Below are positions 24,070 to 34,022 of a stretch of DNA of 64,000 bases, piece by piece. Made by a program: the position numbers and the translations under genes. The stretch comes from Cavenderia fasciculata (lineage: Eukaryota > Evosea > Eumycetozoa > Acytosteliales > Cavenderiaceae). The DNA lies in NCBI RefSeq assembly GCF_000203815.1, contig NW_004457737.1:124001-188000 (forward strand), given 5' to 3'. Every line of letters starts with the position of its first letter. The stretch's first letter is position 1. Below the pieces are notes generated by a model. The model had not been told where the DNA came from. It ran no database searches and worked only from the letters and a program-made list of their open reading frames with translations.

Positions 24070-24270
24070 AATAGAGAAAACAAATTAGATGATGTCATGT
24101 GCACCACAATCTCCATCGAATAAAATAAAATCAATAAATTTGTTATCGAATCAATTTTGAACAAAAAACAAATATCTATCCTTCTGGAATGGAATCACCT
24201 TGGTATTGCAGATATTCATCTAGGTCATCATTTATTTTTACTTTATTTATTCCTTTTTCTAACAACAAAT

Positions 24271-25012
24271 ATGTATAAACAAATAACTTTATTTGTTGTA
24301 GTGCTATATGCCTTTTTTGGCCTCTCCATTGCAACTTTGGGTGTTGATATTTCAGGTCAAACTGATGTCTCTTCATTTTCTTGTCTAAAGTCAAACGGTT
24401 ACTCTTTTGCCATCATTAGTTGTTGGCAGCTTCAAGGTCAACCTGATCCCAATTGTCCAAAATCTATTAGCAATGCTGTAAGTAATACAAACCATCTATC
24501 ATAAGACATTTCTATCGATTGTTTGATGGTCATTTAACTTTGCCTTTTTTTTTTCTGTAAATATTTAGTGGGCTGGTGGTATGAGCAATGTTGATGTATA
24601 CATAACTCCATGTATATCATGTGGTGATGGTTCTAATCAAGTTCAAACAATGATTAAATTCATCCAATCATACAATGCAACATTCAATGGTATGGTATGG
24701 TTTGATGTCGGATCGTATGCATTCTGGTCCAGAAACCAAGTTGCCAACGAAGCCTTCTTTAAAGATATGGTTAAAGGTGCCCAAGTTGCTGGTGTCAAGG
24801 TCGGTATATCCACATCTACTACCCAATGGGATGAGATTATGGGTGGATGGAATGGTGCTTCTTCATTCCCACTCTGGTATTCCGACTTGGATGATAGTCC
24901 TTCATTCACTGACTTTTCACCATTCAGTGGATGGACTACTCCAACCATCAAACAATACTATAGTGATGTCACTATCTGTGGTTTGGGTGATGTCAACCAA
25001 AACTACTATTAA
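24271..25012 (+). CDS. GH25 lysozyme-like secreted protein, copy 2
   Basis: Predicted 216 residues from exons 24271-24477 and 24569-25012. The start at 24271 is chosen over an in-frame upstream ATG at 24157, because it gives a signal peptide aligned with copy 1 (MYKQITLFVVVLYAFFGLS). Landmarks: GVDISGQ, FAIISCWQLQGQPD, VDVYITPCISC, NEAFFKDM, VGISTST, PLWYSDLD, IKQYYSD. The DxE strand reads WFDVGS: Asp is kept but Glu is lost. The C-terminal motif is NQNYY as in copy 1. It has more Cys than copy 1 (SCWQ, NCPK, CISCG, ICG), which suggests an extra disulphide. Likely vacuolar or secreted, with reduced or altered activity. Confidence 0.85.
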
Positions 25013-25226
25013 AAGATAGAATCAATACAAACAACAAAACTATACACTAGTATATCGTATCTAATATGTAATAATAAATGTAAAAACAAATAAACAAAAA
25101 AGAATAAATTCAAAAAAGAATCCTTTTTCCCTTTTTCAATCATTGAACAATAATTAAATAATTAATTTTTTAATTATTGTTGTATTATAATTAATTAGAG
25201 AGAGAAGGAAGAGATAGAGACACGCA

Positions 25227-25373
25227 ATGCCAAGAGTACAATTAAACTCATTAACTAAATACTTTCACCATTACACTAGAAAAGTAAATGTAAATGATCT
25301 AAACTATATGAATCATCTTGATCATGCATCAGTGTTGAATATTATTCATGGTATGTTGTCATCAAACAAACTG

Positions 25374-25472
<99 letters not shown>

Positions 25473-26026
25473 GTTTCAAATAGATTTACTAATGTATTGA
25501 TTGAATTAATTTAATCAAATTTAAAGAGGCAAGAGTAGAAACATTGAAAACAGTTGGAATAACAGAAAGAAATCTAATACCATCGTTGACAGGTGATAAG
25601 CGAGTCAATATGTTTATAGCAGATATCAATGTTCAATTTCAAAACCAAGAGCCTCGCATGTTTGACGAGTTGGTGATTGAGAGTGGATTCACAGAGAGAA
25701 CAAGAACTGGATTTAGAATGAACCATCGTATTAGACGTCTAGTACCAATTGGTAGCAACGATTTTCCACAAAACATCGAACAAACCGAACCATTGGATAA
25801 ACCATCGTTCCATCACATCAAAGACCAACCAACAGGTACTACATTTCAACCTTTTGCATTGGTAGAGGTTGGTGTTGTCGCAGTCGATACACTTACCAAA
25901 CAACCAGTTGAATTACCAAGCTCATTCTTTGATCGATTAGGTTTTGTTCATACCACCCCTACATCACCAACTACTGATCAAACAGTCAACAAAAATCATC
26001 TATTAGATAAACATAATTGTAAATAA
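25227..26026 (+). CDS. Hotdog-fold acyl-CoA thioesterase-like protein
   Basis: Predicted 207 residues from exons 25227-25350 and 25527-26026 (phase 1). The pattern fits the 4HBT hotdog family: a first strand RKVNVNDLNYMNHLDHASVL (equivalent to the D-x-x-x-H-x-N start of the hot-dog helix), the helix IIHEARVETLKTVGI, and strands VNMFIADINVQFQNQ, DELVIESGFTERTRTGFRM and FALVEVGVVAVDTLTKQPVELP. An extra ~45-residue segment sits before the last strand. Family members hydrolyse acyl-CoA thioesters; the substrate cannot be told. The intron is almost filled by an (ATC)n tract. Confidence 0.75.
25374..25472. repeat. (ATC)33 microsatellite in an intron
   Basis: Ninety-nine bases of uninterrupted ATC triplets inside the single intron of the thioesterase-like gene. 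In the exon 1 frame this would read as poly-Ile, which is implausible in the protein and supports the splice prediction. Confidence 0.95.
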
Positions 26027-27118
26027 TATTAATAATAATTAAAATCAGTAAATAATAATGTAAAATAAAACAAAATAATAATAGCAGTAAGACAAAGGGT
26101 GGTGGGTTATTCTAAGATAGAAACAGGATACCCTTAATGGAATGGTGATTGGATTCTACTTGTTTGCAATCACCTTTTTTTATAAATAAACATTAATGAA
26201 AACAATAAACGACGAGGTGGTGGCTGAAACTCGATGGGCTGTATAGTCCTGCTTGTCCCAAAGGGAAGTGATCACCAAAAAAACAAACATAAGATGTGGT
26301 GCTGCAAAGGGGCCATGTCTGAGCGATGGGCCATCTCTCACTAACGACGTATCTTGTCAGTTTTTTTTTACCACAGTGCCACAAATCGATCTGAGATCAC
26401 ATCTCATGAAATCTGATATCTTTTTTTTTTTTTTTTGTTTGAAAAGAAGAACTTTTGGTCTTTTTTTATCACATCTCATAGTAGGACACAGCAGTAGCAG
26501 AGAGACCCAACAAACACATAATCATAGAGACACACACACAGACAGAGAGAGAGAGAAAGAAAGAGAAAGAGAACACATAAGAGAAAAAAAGTTATATTAT
26601 TTATTGTGTCGTAGTAGTAGTAGTAATAGTAGCAACAGTCGGTCGATATAGATTAGATTAGATAGATATAGATAGATATAGATAGATAGATAGATAGAGG
26701 AATAATAAGAAAAAGAAAGAGATATATATTACATGTAATTGGATTGGATTGAATTGAATTGATTATTTTTATTTTAATAGATCCATTGAATTAAACAAAG
26801 CAAAAGCAAAACAAAACAAAACAAAACACATATTACAACTCGATAGTGATAACATTTATATATAATAATAATAATATTGGGTGTTACGAGGAGGAATAGC
26901 GATTCTTCTCCAATCAATCCACCTATCACCTTTCCTGTTTATTTCATTCAAATCTATAAAACAAAAAACAACCTTAACCCAACCACCCACAATAATTCAC
27001 CATCATCATATCTATTTATAAATATTTATATATATCTATTTATTTATTATTTATTTATTTATTATAAGCATCATATATTTATATATATATATATAATCAT
27101 ATTTGTAATATATTAAAG

Positions 27119-27161
<43 letters not shown>

Positions 27162-27188
27162 AGTATAGTAATAATAATAATAATAATA
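26027..27188. other. Intergenic region upstream of the RapGAP gene
   Basis: 1.16 kb without a supported gene. It holds a T16-17 run near 26423, (GATA)n near 26655-26697, AAAAC repeats near 26805-26828, TATA-type stretches and a (GA)19 tract at 27122-27160 shortly before the start codon. The last few hundred bases probably include the 5' leader. Confidence 0.5.
27122..27160. repeat. (GA)n tract before the RapGAP gene
   Basis: About 19 GA dinucleotides ending 28 bases before the predicted start codon, so probably in the 5' untranslated region. Confidence 0.9.
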
Positions 27189-30100
27189 ATGGATAGTTTT
27201 CAATCATTTGGATTATGTGAGAAAGCATTGGAATTCAATGTAGAAGTTGAGTTTCCTAATCACAGCAAAAAGATTTATCAATTTCATTCAAGATTCACTG
27301 TCGATAAAATAAAGGTAGGTTATTCATATGAATATCATCACATATCATATCATATGATCAAAGATTATCAATCATCAGGTCGGTGGCAGAAAAGGAAAGG
27401 ATAGGATAGATGGATAAAAAGAGTAAATCAAGAGAGAGTGAGAGAGATGTGTATTGTCTTTGATGCATTGCAATGAATACATTAAAAATAGATCACCGAG
27501 TGGTTGGTCCAATTTTTGTGTTATGTGTGTTGTGTGTTGTTGGTAGATAGGTAGGGAGGGGGGGTTACGAAATTCACTGGTTTGGTTGATCCACCAATCA
27601 AATCAACACACAGACATAAAACGAACCACAACCACCACCACCACCACAATATATGCGTACATAACAAATAAACCATGATCTCTTTTGTTTTTGCATTGAC
27701 ACGAGATTAGATTCAAATCCAAATCCAAATCCAAAACCAAATCTACTTTACCCACCATCGAATCGATTGACGACGATGATAAACAAGATGATGAATAAGA
27801 TTTATCAACAACAACAACAAACCCTATTTTTGATTCTAATTCTTTTTTTCCTTTCTACACCTCACCTTCTCATTTTTCCCTCAACAAACCAAAATTAGAC
27901 TCTAATATTCCAGGATTCACCAACAGCATTAAGTAAGAATGACTATACTCTCCAAGTCGGTGATGAACAACTATCAGTTGATTTTGTTAGATTTATAGTT
28001 AGCTCCCCAAAAATAACAGAAGCATTGGCAATTGAACCAATTGTTAAAATTCAAGTTGCCCTCAAGGTTTCTTCATTTACAAATACTCAACGTGAAAAAT
28101 TGTAAGATATAAATATAAATATATATATATATATAGTCCATACACATATTTATTTATTAATTATTATTATTTAGGATAATTGGAACAAATAATATGAATC
28201 AATTAAAATCGAATCTTGAAAAATCACCTATTGCAGCTAGATTGGCTGGTGGTGGTAGATTATCAATGACGATGGGTGCCGGTGGAATCTTGAATCAAGA
28301 TGCTCAAAACACTTTAAAGTTGTTGAAAAAATATAAAGAAGAGAATGGAATTAAAGATGACTCGAATGATCATAAAAAGTCATCTTCAAAGGATTCACCT
28401 ACCAAAGAGAGGAGTTCAAGTTCCAATAGTTTCTTTTCAGTCAGACAAGAACGTAGCAGTAGTAGTGGTAGTATCACCAGAGAGAGTAGTACTTCAAGTT
28501 TGAATGGTAGTGATGTAGATAGTGACACTGACTGTTATGCTGCTAGTACAGCCAACAAATATGCAACTATTACAGCTTCACATTTATCACCATCGAAAAA
28601 GACCGGTTCGGGTGGCGATGGTAGTGGAGGTGGATCACCATCAACACCAAAGTCAAAATTAAAATCCTTTTTATTCTCAGAGAAGAAAAAGAGTTCAACC
28701 AAATCGTCTCAATCATGTGACGATCTATCATTATCCATTTCGACATCACCAATACTATTGGTTTCAAATAGACCAAAAACACAAGACTATTCTACTTCTT
28801 CTTTGCAAAGCGGTCCAACTGAATTGGGTGGATCTGCCAACAGTCCTTTATCACATTCACCTTCACATTCACGGTCATCATCTTGCGATGCATTTTCATC
28901 GTCACCCAACAACAACAACAATAATAATGGTGCTGCAGGAACAATAAGTAATTACGAACAGATTAAAGATTTTAGTTTAATTGAAAATACCAAAGGATTC
29001 AATGTAGAGTCTTACCGAAAGGGCTATCAAGCAAGTCGTCATCTCCAACTTGACCCCCTCATCACCAATGAAAGTTGGTACGCCAAACATTTCCACAATC
29101 AACCAGACCACGTTAATTTTATTGGTCAAGATGAAAAGAATGGTACTTTTATAGTATCTTGTATTAAAAATATCGTCGTCTCTGAAGATAAAGAAAAAGA
29201 TAAATCATCAAAAAATAATAGTTATAAAGTTTTATTAAGAACTAAATCTGTATGTATAGATAGACAGATAGGATATTTGATGATTAATATTAATATTCAA
29301 TTTATTTATTTATTATTATTTTAGAATGATATTTATACAACTACCAATTTATCATCATCAAAAATACAAATTAAAGAAATCATTCAAAATATAGCACCAG
29401 ACTTATCAACTAAAAATATAAAGAAATTCAAATCAACAACGGCAGTGGGATCATTGGAAAAGGAGTTATTGAATTTTGAAGAACGTCAGCGAATTAAAAG
29501 TTTTAAATTTGGTGTACTCTATTGTGGCGCAAATCAATCGACCGAAGAGGAGATGCTCTCCAATGCAAGTGGAAGTCAAGATTTTAATGAATTCCTAGAT
29601 ATTCTTGGTGGTCGTATAAAGTTGGAAGGATGGACCAATTATCGAGCTGGATTGGACGTTAAATCAAATACCACCGGTACCGAATCGATATATCAGCTGT
29701 ACCAAGATTTTGAAATTATGTATCATGTCTCTACACTACTTCCTCACAGTATAGTAGATAGTCAACAGGTTGAAAAGAAAAGACATATTGGTAATGACAT
29801 TGTTGTAATTATATTTAAAGAAAGTGATAAACCAATATCTCCAAATACTTTTCAATCTGATTTTAATCGTATGTCTTAAATCAAAAAAAAAAACAAATAA
29901 TATTATTATTGATTCCAACAATATATTTATTAATCCTCAAAATAATTTATTTATCTATCTAGATGTATTTATTGTAGTATCAGTTGATAAACAACATACA
30001 CAACAAAAGAGATACAAAGTTGCCATAACATACAAAGATGGAGTTCCTCAAAACCAACCATTCTTGGAATACCCATGTACTTTCCAAAATAATCAAGACT

Positions 30101-30317
30101 TTAAAAACTTTTTATTGTGTAAATGTATGTATATCAAATTCAAATCAATTCAAATCAATGATCATAGTAGTGTCTATGTATTTATATTAATCAAATTTTT
30201 AATTTAGTTATCAATACAGAATGTTCATCATATGAAGCTCCAAGTTTCAAGATAAAGATTCAAAGAACTAGAACAATGCTACTAAAAAATATTTGTGATA
30301 CTTATACTACTAAATAA
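27189..30317 (+). CDS. RapGAP-domain protein
   Basis: GTPase-activating protein for Rap-type GTPases, predicted 734 residues. Exons: 27189-27314, 27914-28101, 28175-29249, 29325-29868, 29963-30124 and 30208-30317. The N-terminal ~105 residues may form a ubiquitin-like Ras-binding fold (weak). A Ser-rich linker covers ~140-370. The Rap/Ran-GAP domain runs from ~380: ESYRKGYQASRHL, WYAKHFHNQPDHVNFIGQDE, FKFGVLYCGANQSTEEEML, then KRHIGNDIVVIIF with the catalytic 'Asn thumb' at ~620, and continues through FIVVSVD and YKVAITYKDGVP to the C-terminus. The Asn thumb replaces the missing switch Gln of Rap. The second acceptor could also be 15 bases earlier (27899), which keeps frame and adds five residues. 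Intron 1 is unusually long (599 bases). Confidence 0.9.
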
Positions 30318-30466
30318 TAATAATAATAAATAAAATAAATATAAATATATTATATTATATTTATATTTATAGATTATATACATTAATATATAAAATGTAT
30401 ATTATATTATAAAACAAATTAAATAATTATTTCTACAAAACCCTATTATTATTTATTTATTTCTTT

Positions 30467-31078
30467 TCATTTCTTTGGAACCAATTTAAAATACTCTGAT
30501 AATACTTTTTGTTTTGTTATTTCTTTGTCACCCGTTGTATCAAATACAACGGTTGCATGTTGTTCACGTTCTTGATTACTTAATTGACTGTCTATACGTT
30601 TGATTGCTTCTTGTTCAGAGAGATTGTTACGTTGACATATACGTTTGATGGCTTCTTGTCTATCGATTTTGGTCACCCAGATAGTATCAACTAGCTCGGT
30701 GAATCCAGCCTCTACTAAAACAGCAGCTTCCAATACGACAGCTGGTTCATTGTCTTGTTGGTATTGATCGAATTGTTGTTGAATGATTGTCTTCATCTCT
30801 GGCCACACTATAGAGCATAGTTTAGTCATCTTGTCGGCACTAGAGAATACGATTGGTCCCAACTTTCTTCTATCTATTGATCCATCTTGTTCGTTTACAA
30901 TGTCCAAACCAAACTCTCCAACAATCTTTTGATAGCTATCAGTATCCTTTTGGTATACATTGTGTGCCACCTTGTCTGCATCGATACACTTAACCCCTAA
31001 TTCACTCAAGTATCCTAGTATTGTCGATTTACCAGATGCTATTCCTCCTGTTAATCCAATCTTTATCATCTTTGTCAT
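30467..31078 (-). CDS. Dephospho-CoA kinase
   Basis: Catalyses the last step of coenzyme A synthesis: phosphorylation of dephospho-CoA with ATP. Stand-alone 203-residue, intron-less enzyme of CoaE size. The P-loop is GLTGGIASGKST near residues 8-19. Further landmarks are IDADKVAHNVY (substrate-binding Asp), RRKLGPIVFSS, VLEAAVLVEAGFTELVDTIW, RQEAIKRICQRNNLSEQEA (lid) and RIDSQLSNQER. Two in-frame ATGs lie four codons apart (MTKM); either may start. It is convergent with the RapGAP gene, ~150 bases apart. In animals this activity is usually fused to PPAT; here it is separate. Confidence 0.95.
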   Translation of the reverse strand: MTKMIKIGLTGGIASGKSTILGYLSELGVKCIDADKVAHNVYQKDTDSYQKIVGEFGLDIVNEQDGSIDRRKLGPIVFSSADKMTKLCSIVWPEMKTIIQQQFDQYQQDNEPAVVLEAAVLVEAGFTELVDTIWVTKIDRQEAIKRICQRNNLSEQEAIKRIDSQLSNQEREQHATVVFDTTGDKEITKQKVLSEYFKLVPKK

Positions 31079-31569
31079 TATCTATCTATCTATCTTGTTG
31101 TCATAATATACATACAACCTATCATCCAATATTATATTACTTTTTAAAAAAAAGGGGATATTTTTACAAAATAAAAATCAACCAACTATTAATATAAAGA
31201 AAGAGATATTTTAAGAAGAATAAAGGAAGGTTAGATATTTAAATGATTTAAGAAATCTAAATCCTATCTCATCATACATTCTGTTTTACCTTGACCACGA
31301 ATGCATGATTGAATCTAATTAATAACGAGAAAACCGTTGAAACAATGACTTTTTTTTTTTTTTTTTTTTCCTGATCAAAAAAAACAAAAAAAAGACATAG
31401 ACTACAAAATAAATATCGATGTCTAAAAGAAATATCAAACAGACAAACAGACAGACAGACAGATAGACTGATAGAGATATTAGAATGATATAATCTTCTT
31501 AACATCTTGACAAAAGAGACAGACAGACAGACAGACAGACAAACAAACAAAATTTGATTCACAAAAATC
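31079..31569. other. Divergent intergenic region with GACA repeats
   Basis: Separates dephospho-CoA kinase and the zinc-finger gene. It holds a T21-type run near 31350, and two (GACA)n tracts at about 31438-31470 and 31514-31544. The second ends ~25 bases before the zinc-finger start codon. No coding evidence. Confidence 0.5.
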
Positions 31570-33423
31570 ATGACGCAAATATCTAACCAACGCGTTGATC
31601 CCGACCATGGTCAACAACAACACAATCATTTTAGTAGTCATTGTAGTAGTAGTAGTAGTTCACCAGATGACAATGAATATGATCGTCACATTTACTACAA
31701 TCATCATCATCATGATGGTCAACAAAAACAACAGTCATCATCGATTATGGGTTATATGATGACAGGTGAGAGATACCATCACTATAATCAACAACAACAA
31801 GACCAACAACGACCTCCTATACAATATTCATCATCATCATCACCACCACCAAGTACTGTACATTCCTATTCACCTGCTCGTTCCACCTCTTCTTTGCATA
31901 CATCACAAACCGATACAAATGTATCGGCCATAATTCAAATCAATAACAACAACAACGATGGAAATAACAATGGTAATAATGACCATCAATATTCATATCA
32001 ACAATCACCAATCTATGGAAATACGACGATTTATATTGGTGGTGATCGTTCACCAAGTGACACTGATCAAGACAATGAGTTTTCTTCTTCTTCTTCTTCT
32101 TCGAACAACCGACCGACTAAAAGAATGGCTATCAACAATGGCAATGGCAATGACCATTATAATCAAAATAATAATAATACAGCGGCGACACATTCACAAT
32201 ATCCTCAATATAACCGTAATAATCAGATACAACAACCCCTACAAGAACTAGAACAACATATCCACTACCAAAATCAACATATCCAACAACAACAACAACA
32301 ACCTCAACAACCTCAACAACCTCAACCACAACAACAAACAATTATTTCAACTGATGGAAAACAACAACAACAACAAGCATTTGAATGTGATCACGTTGAA
32401 TGTACATTTTCTATTGGATATGTTAGTGCACTTTATGCACATTATAATACCTTTCATACCAAAGAATGCGGTCAACAGTGTGAAAGATGTGAACGCGTCA
32501 AAAGAAAACAAGGAATCACAAAGATGAATTGCAGACATGAAGGATGCACTAAAAAAGTGGCACCAAAATCACTAGAGAACCATGAAAAGAATAGGAACAT
32601 ACACGACCATTGTAGTGACAAATGTGAGATTTGTATACAATTACAATCACAAGTCTACAATCAAATGAATAAGAAGCGATATAGATCAGAGTTGTTAAAA
32701 TCATTACCACCTAGATATAATAATAATAATAGTAACAATAATAATATACAACTCACAATTGAAAATATAAATTACCAATACAATAACAATAATAATCAAA
32801 ATAATAATAATAACTCAACACCACCAAGTCCAACACCTATTTCATCATCAGATCAAGAAGAATTAAATTTAAGTGATACTTCAACATCATCACCTTTTTC
32901 ACAACGTCATACCACCAACAACATTATTATTTTGAATAATAATAATAGTCACCAAACTTTTAATAGCCAATCATCCCCAACTATTGAAACTAAAACATGT
33001 TTAGATCCAAATCATATTAAATGGTGGAACTCATCACCAGAAGGAATTCCATTAACAGAATTTTATAAAACCGATCTAAAAAACTACAAGACCAAATGTA
33101 AACAATGCTTTATGCGACATGGCATTGAAAGAAAAAGGGTGGTTCAAACCACTAAACAATCACATGACTATTCTAATGGTTTTGGTGTTGGTTTTGTTGA
33201 TGAGGCCAACTTTAATTCTTGTAGTAGCAGTAGTAGTAGTGATGAACAGCAGCCGCAGCAGTTAGTAGATATGTCTCGTCAGTTACCACCTCTTACTTTT
33301 CACCAACACAACCCATCAAATCAAAGATCTTATTCGTACGACCAAAATAACCAACCAGAATTATTAAATGATCATCAGCCCCCAATCATTACGAACAAAG
33401 AAAATCAATTAATAACCAAATAA
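31570..33423 (+). CDS. C2H2-like zinc-finger protein, low-complexity
   Basis: 617 residues as read, no intron. The N-terminal ~270 residues are rich in Gln, Ser, Asn and His. A Cys/His cluster follows at ~274-350: a C2H2-type finger (CDHVEC, then HYNTFH), CGQQCERCERVKRKQ, a second CRHEGC...H unit, and CSDKCEIC. A second conserved block near ~475-520 has CLDPNHIKWWN and KCKQCFMRHGIERKR, which may bind zinc with basic flanks. I do not recognise a named family; nucleic-acid binding is an inference. After the stop, another frame continues with Asn/His/Gln-rich text to a stop at 33566, which suggests that the true C-terminus is longer and a one-base shift occurs near 33400. Confidence 0.75.
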   Translation: MTQISNQRVDPDHGQQQHNHFSSHCSSSSSSPDDNEYDRHIYYNHHHHDGQQKQQSSSIMGYMMTGERYHHYNQQQQDQQRPPIQYSSSSSPPPSTVHSYSPARSTSSLHTSQTDTNVSAIIQINNNNNDGNNNGNNDHQYSYQQSPIYGNTTIYIGGDRSPSDTDQDNEFSSSSSSSNNRPTKRMAINNGNGNDHYNQNNNNTAATHSQYPQYNRNNQIQQPLQELEQHIHYQNQHIQQQQQQPQQPQQPQPQQQTIISTDGKQQQQQAFECDHVECTFSIGYVSALYAHYNTFHTKECGQQCERCERVKRKQGITKMNCRHEGCTKKVAPKSLENHEKNRNIHDHCSDKCEICIQLQSQVYNQMNKKRYRSELLKSLPPRYNNNNSNNNNIQLTIENINYQYNNNNNQNNNNNSTPPSPTPISSSDQEELNLSDTSTSSPFSQRHTTNNIIILNNNNSHQTFNSQSSPTIETKTCLDPNHIKWWNSSPEGIPLTEFYKTDLKNYKTKCKQCFMRHGIERKRVVQTTKQSHDYSNGFGVGFVDEANFNSCSSSSSSDEQQPQQLVDMSRQLPPLTFHQHNPSNQRSYSYDQNNQPELLNDHQPPIITNKENQLITK

Positions 33424-34022
33424 TCAACGATGTTTACCGATATAATAATAATAATAATAATCAAAATAATAATCAAAATAATAATAATAATAGCTACAAT
33501 GATCATCATCATTATAATCATAATAATAATAATAATCCCGATTTTAATAATAATAATGCACATTGAGATAATAACTAACCAAACTAAACTAAAATAATTG
33601 TATCTAAATTTGTAAATAAAATAATAATAATCAAAGATCTTTAAGATAAGTTGATCACTACTACTAACTACTAATTGGTGTGATAATGTTGATTATTTCA
33701 AAAAGTTGGATCTTTTTGTTTTAATGCCCAAGGGGCCAAGTAAATCTTGGTCGGGGAGGACAGCTCATGAAAATCATCAAAAAAGCAAAAGATCACTGAG
33801 CCAACATCGAGCTGACCTCACTTTCGTCTCTTGTTTCTTTTCGACGCAGAAAACTCTAGTGGCGTTCACCCAACAAATAATTTCGGAGAGAGAAATAGCA
33901 AAGGAGATAGACAGATACGCACGCGATACACACGATTCACAGTTTAGTAGTAGTAGTATTATACTATATATTTTAAGCATATAACAACCAAAGGTCGACA
34001 AAGCATGATAATATAGAAAACA
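33424..34022. other. Intergenic region; possible lost C-terminal tail of zinc-finger gene
   Basis: The first ~140 bases are (AAT)n-rich and open in one frame up to the TGA at 33564-33566, with coding-like punctuation (SYNDHHHYNH, NPDF). The rest holds GC-richer sequence near 33725-33780 and the promoter of the next gene. No separate gene seen. Confidence 0.45.

Noticed and set aside
24157-24270. Upstream in-frame ATG of the second GH25 gene
   Set aside because: Using it would bury the signal peptide 38 residues inside the protein, and copy 1 has no such extension.
26193-26651. Overlapping open frames on both strands upstream of the RapGAP gene
   Set aside because: They run through T and GA tracts and show no conserved-looking segment.
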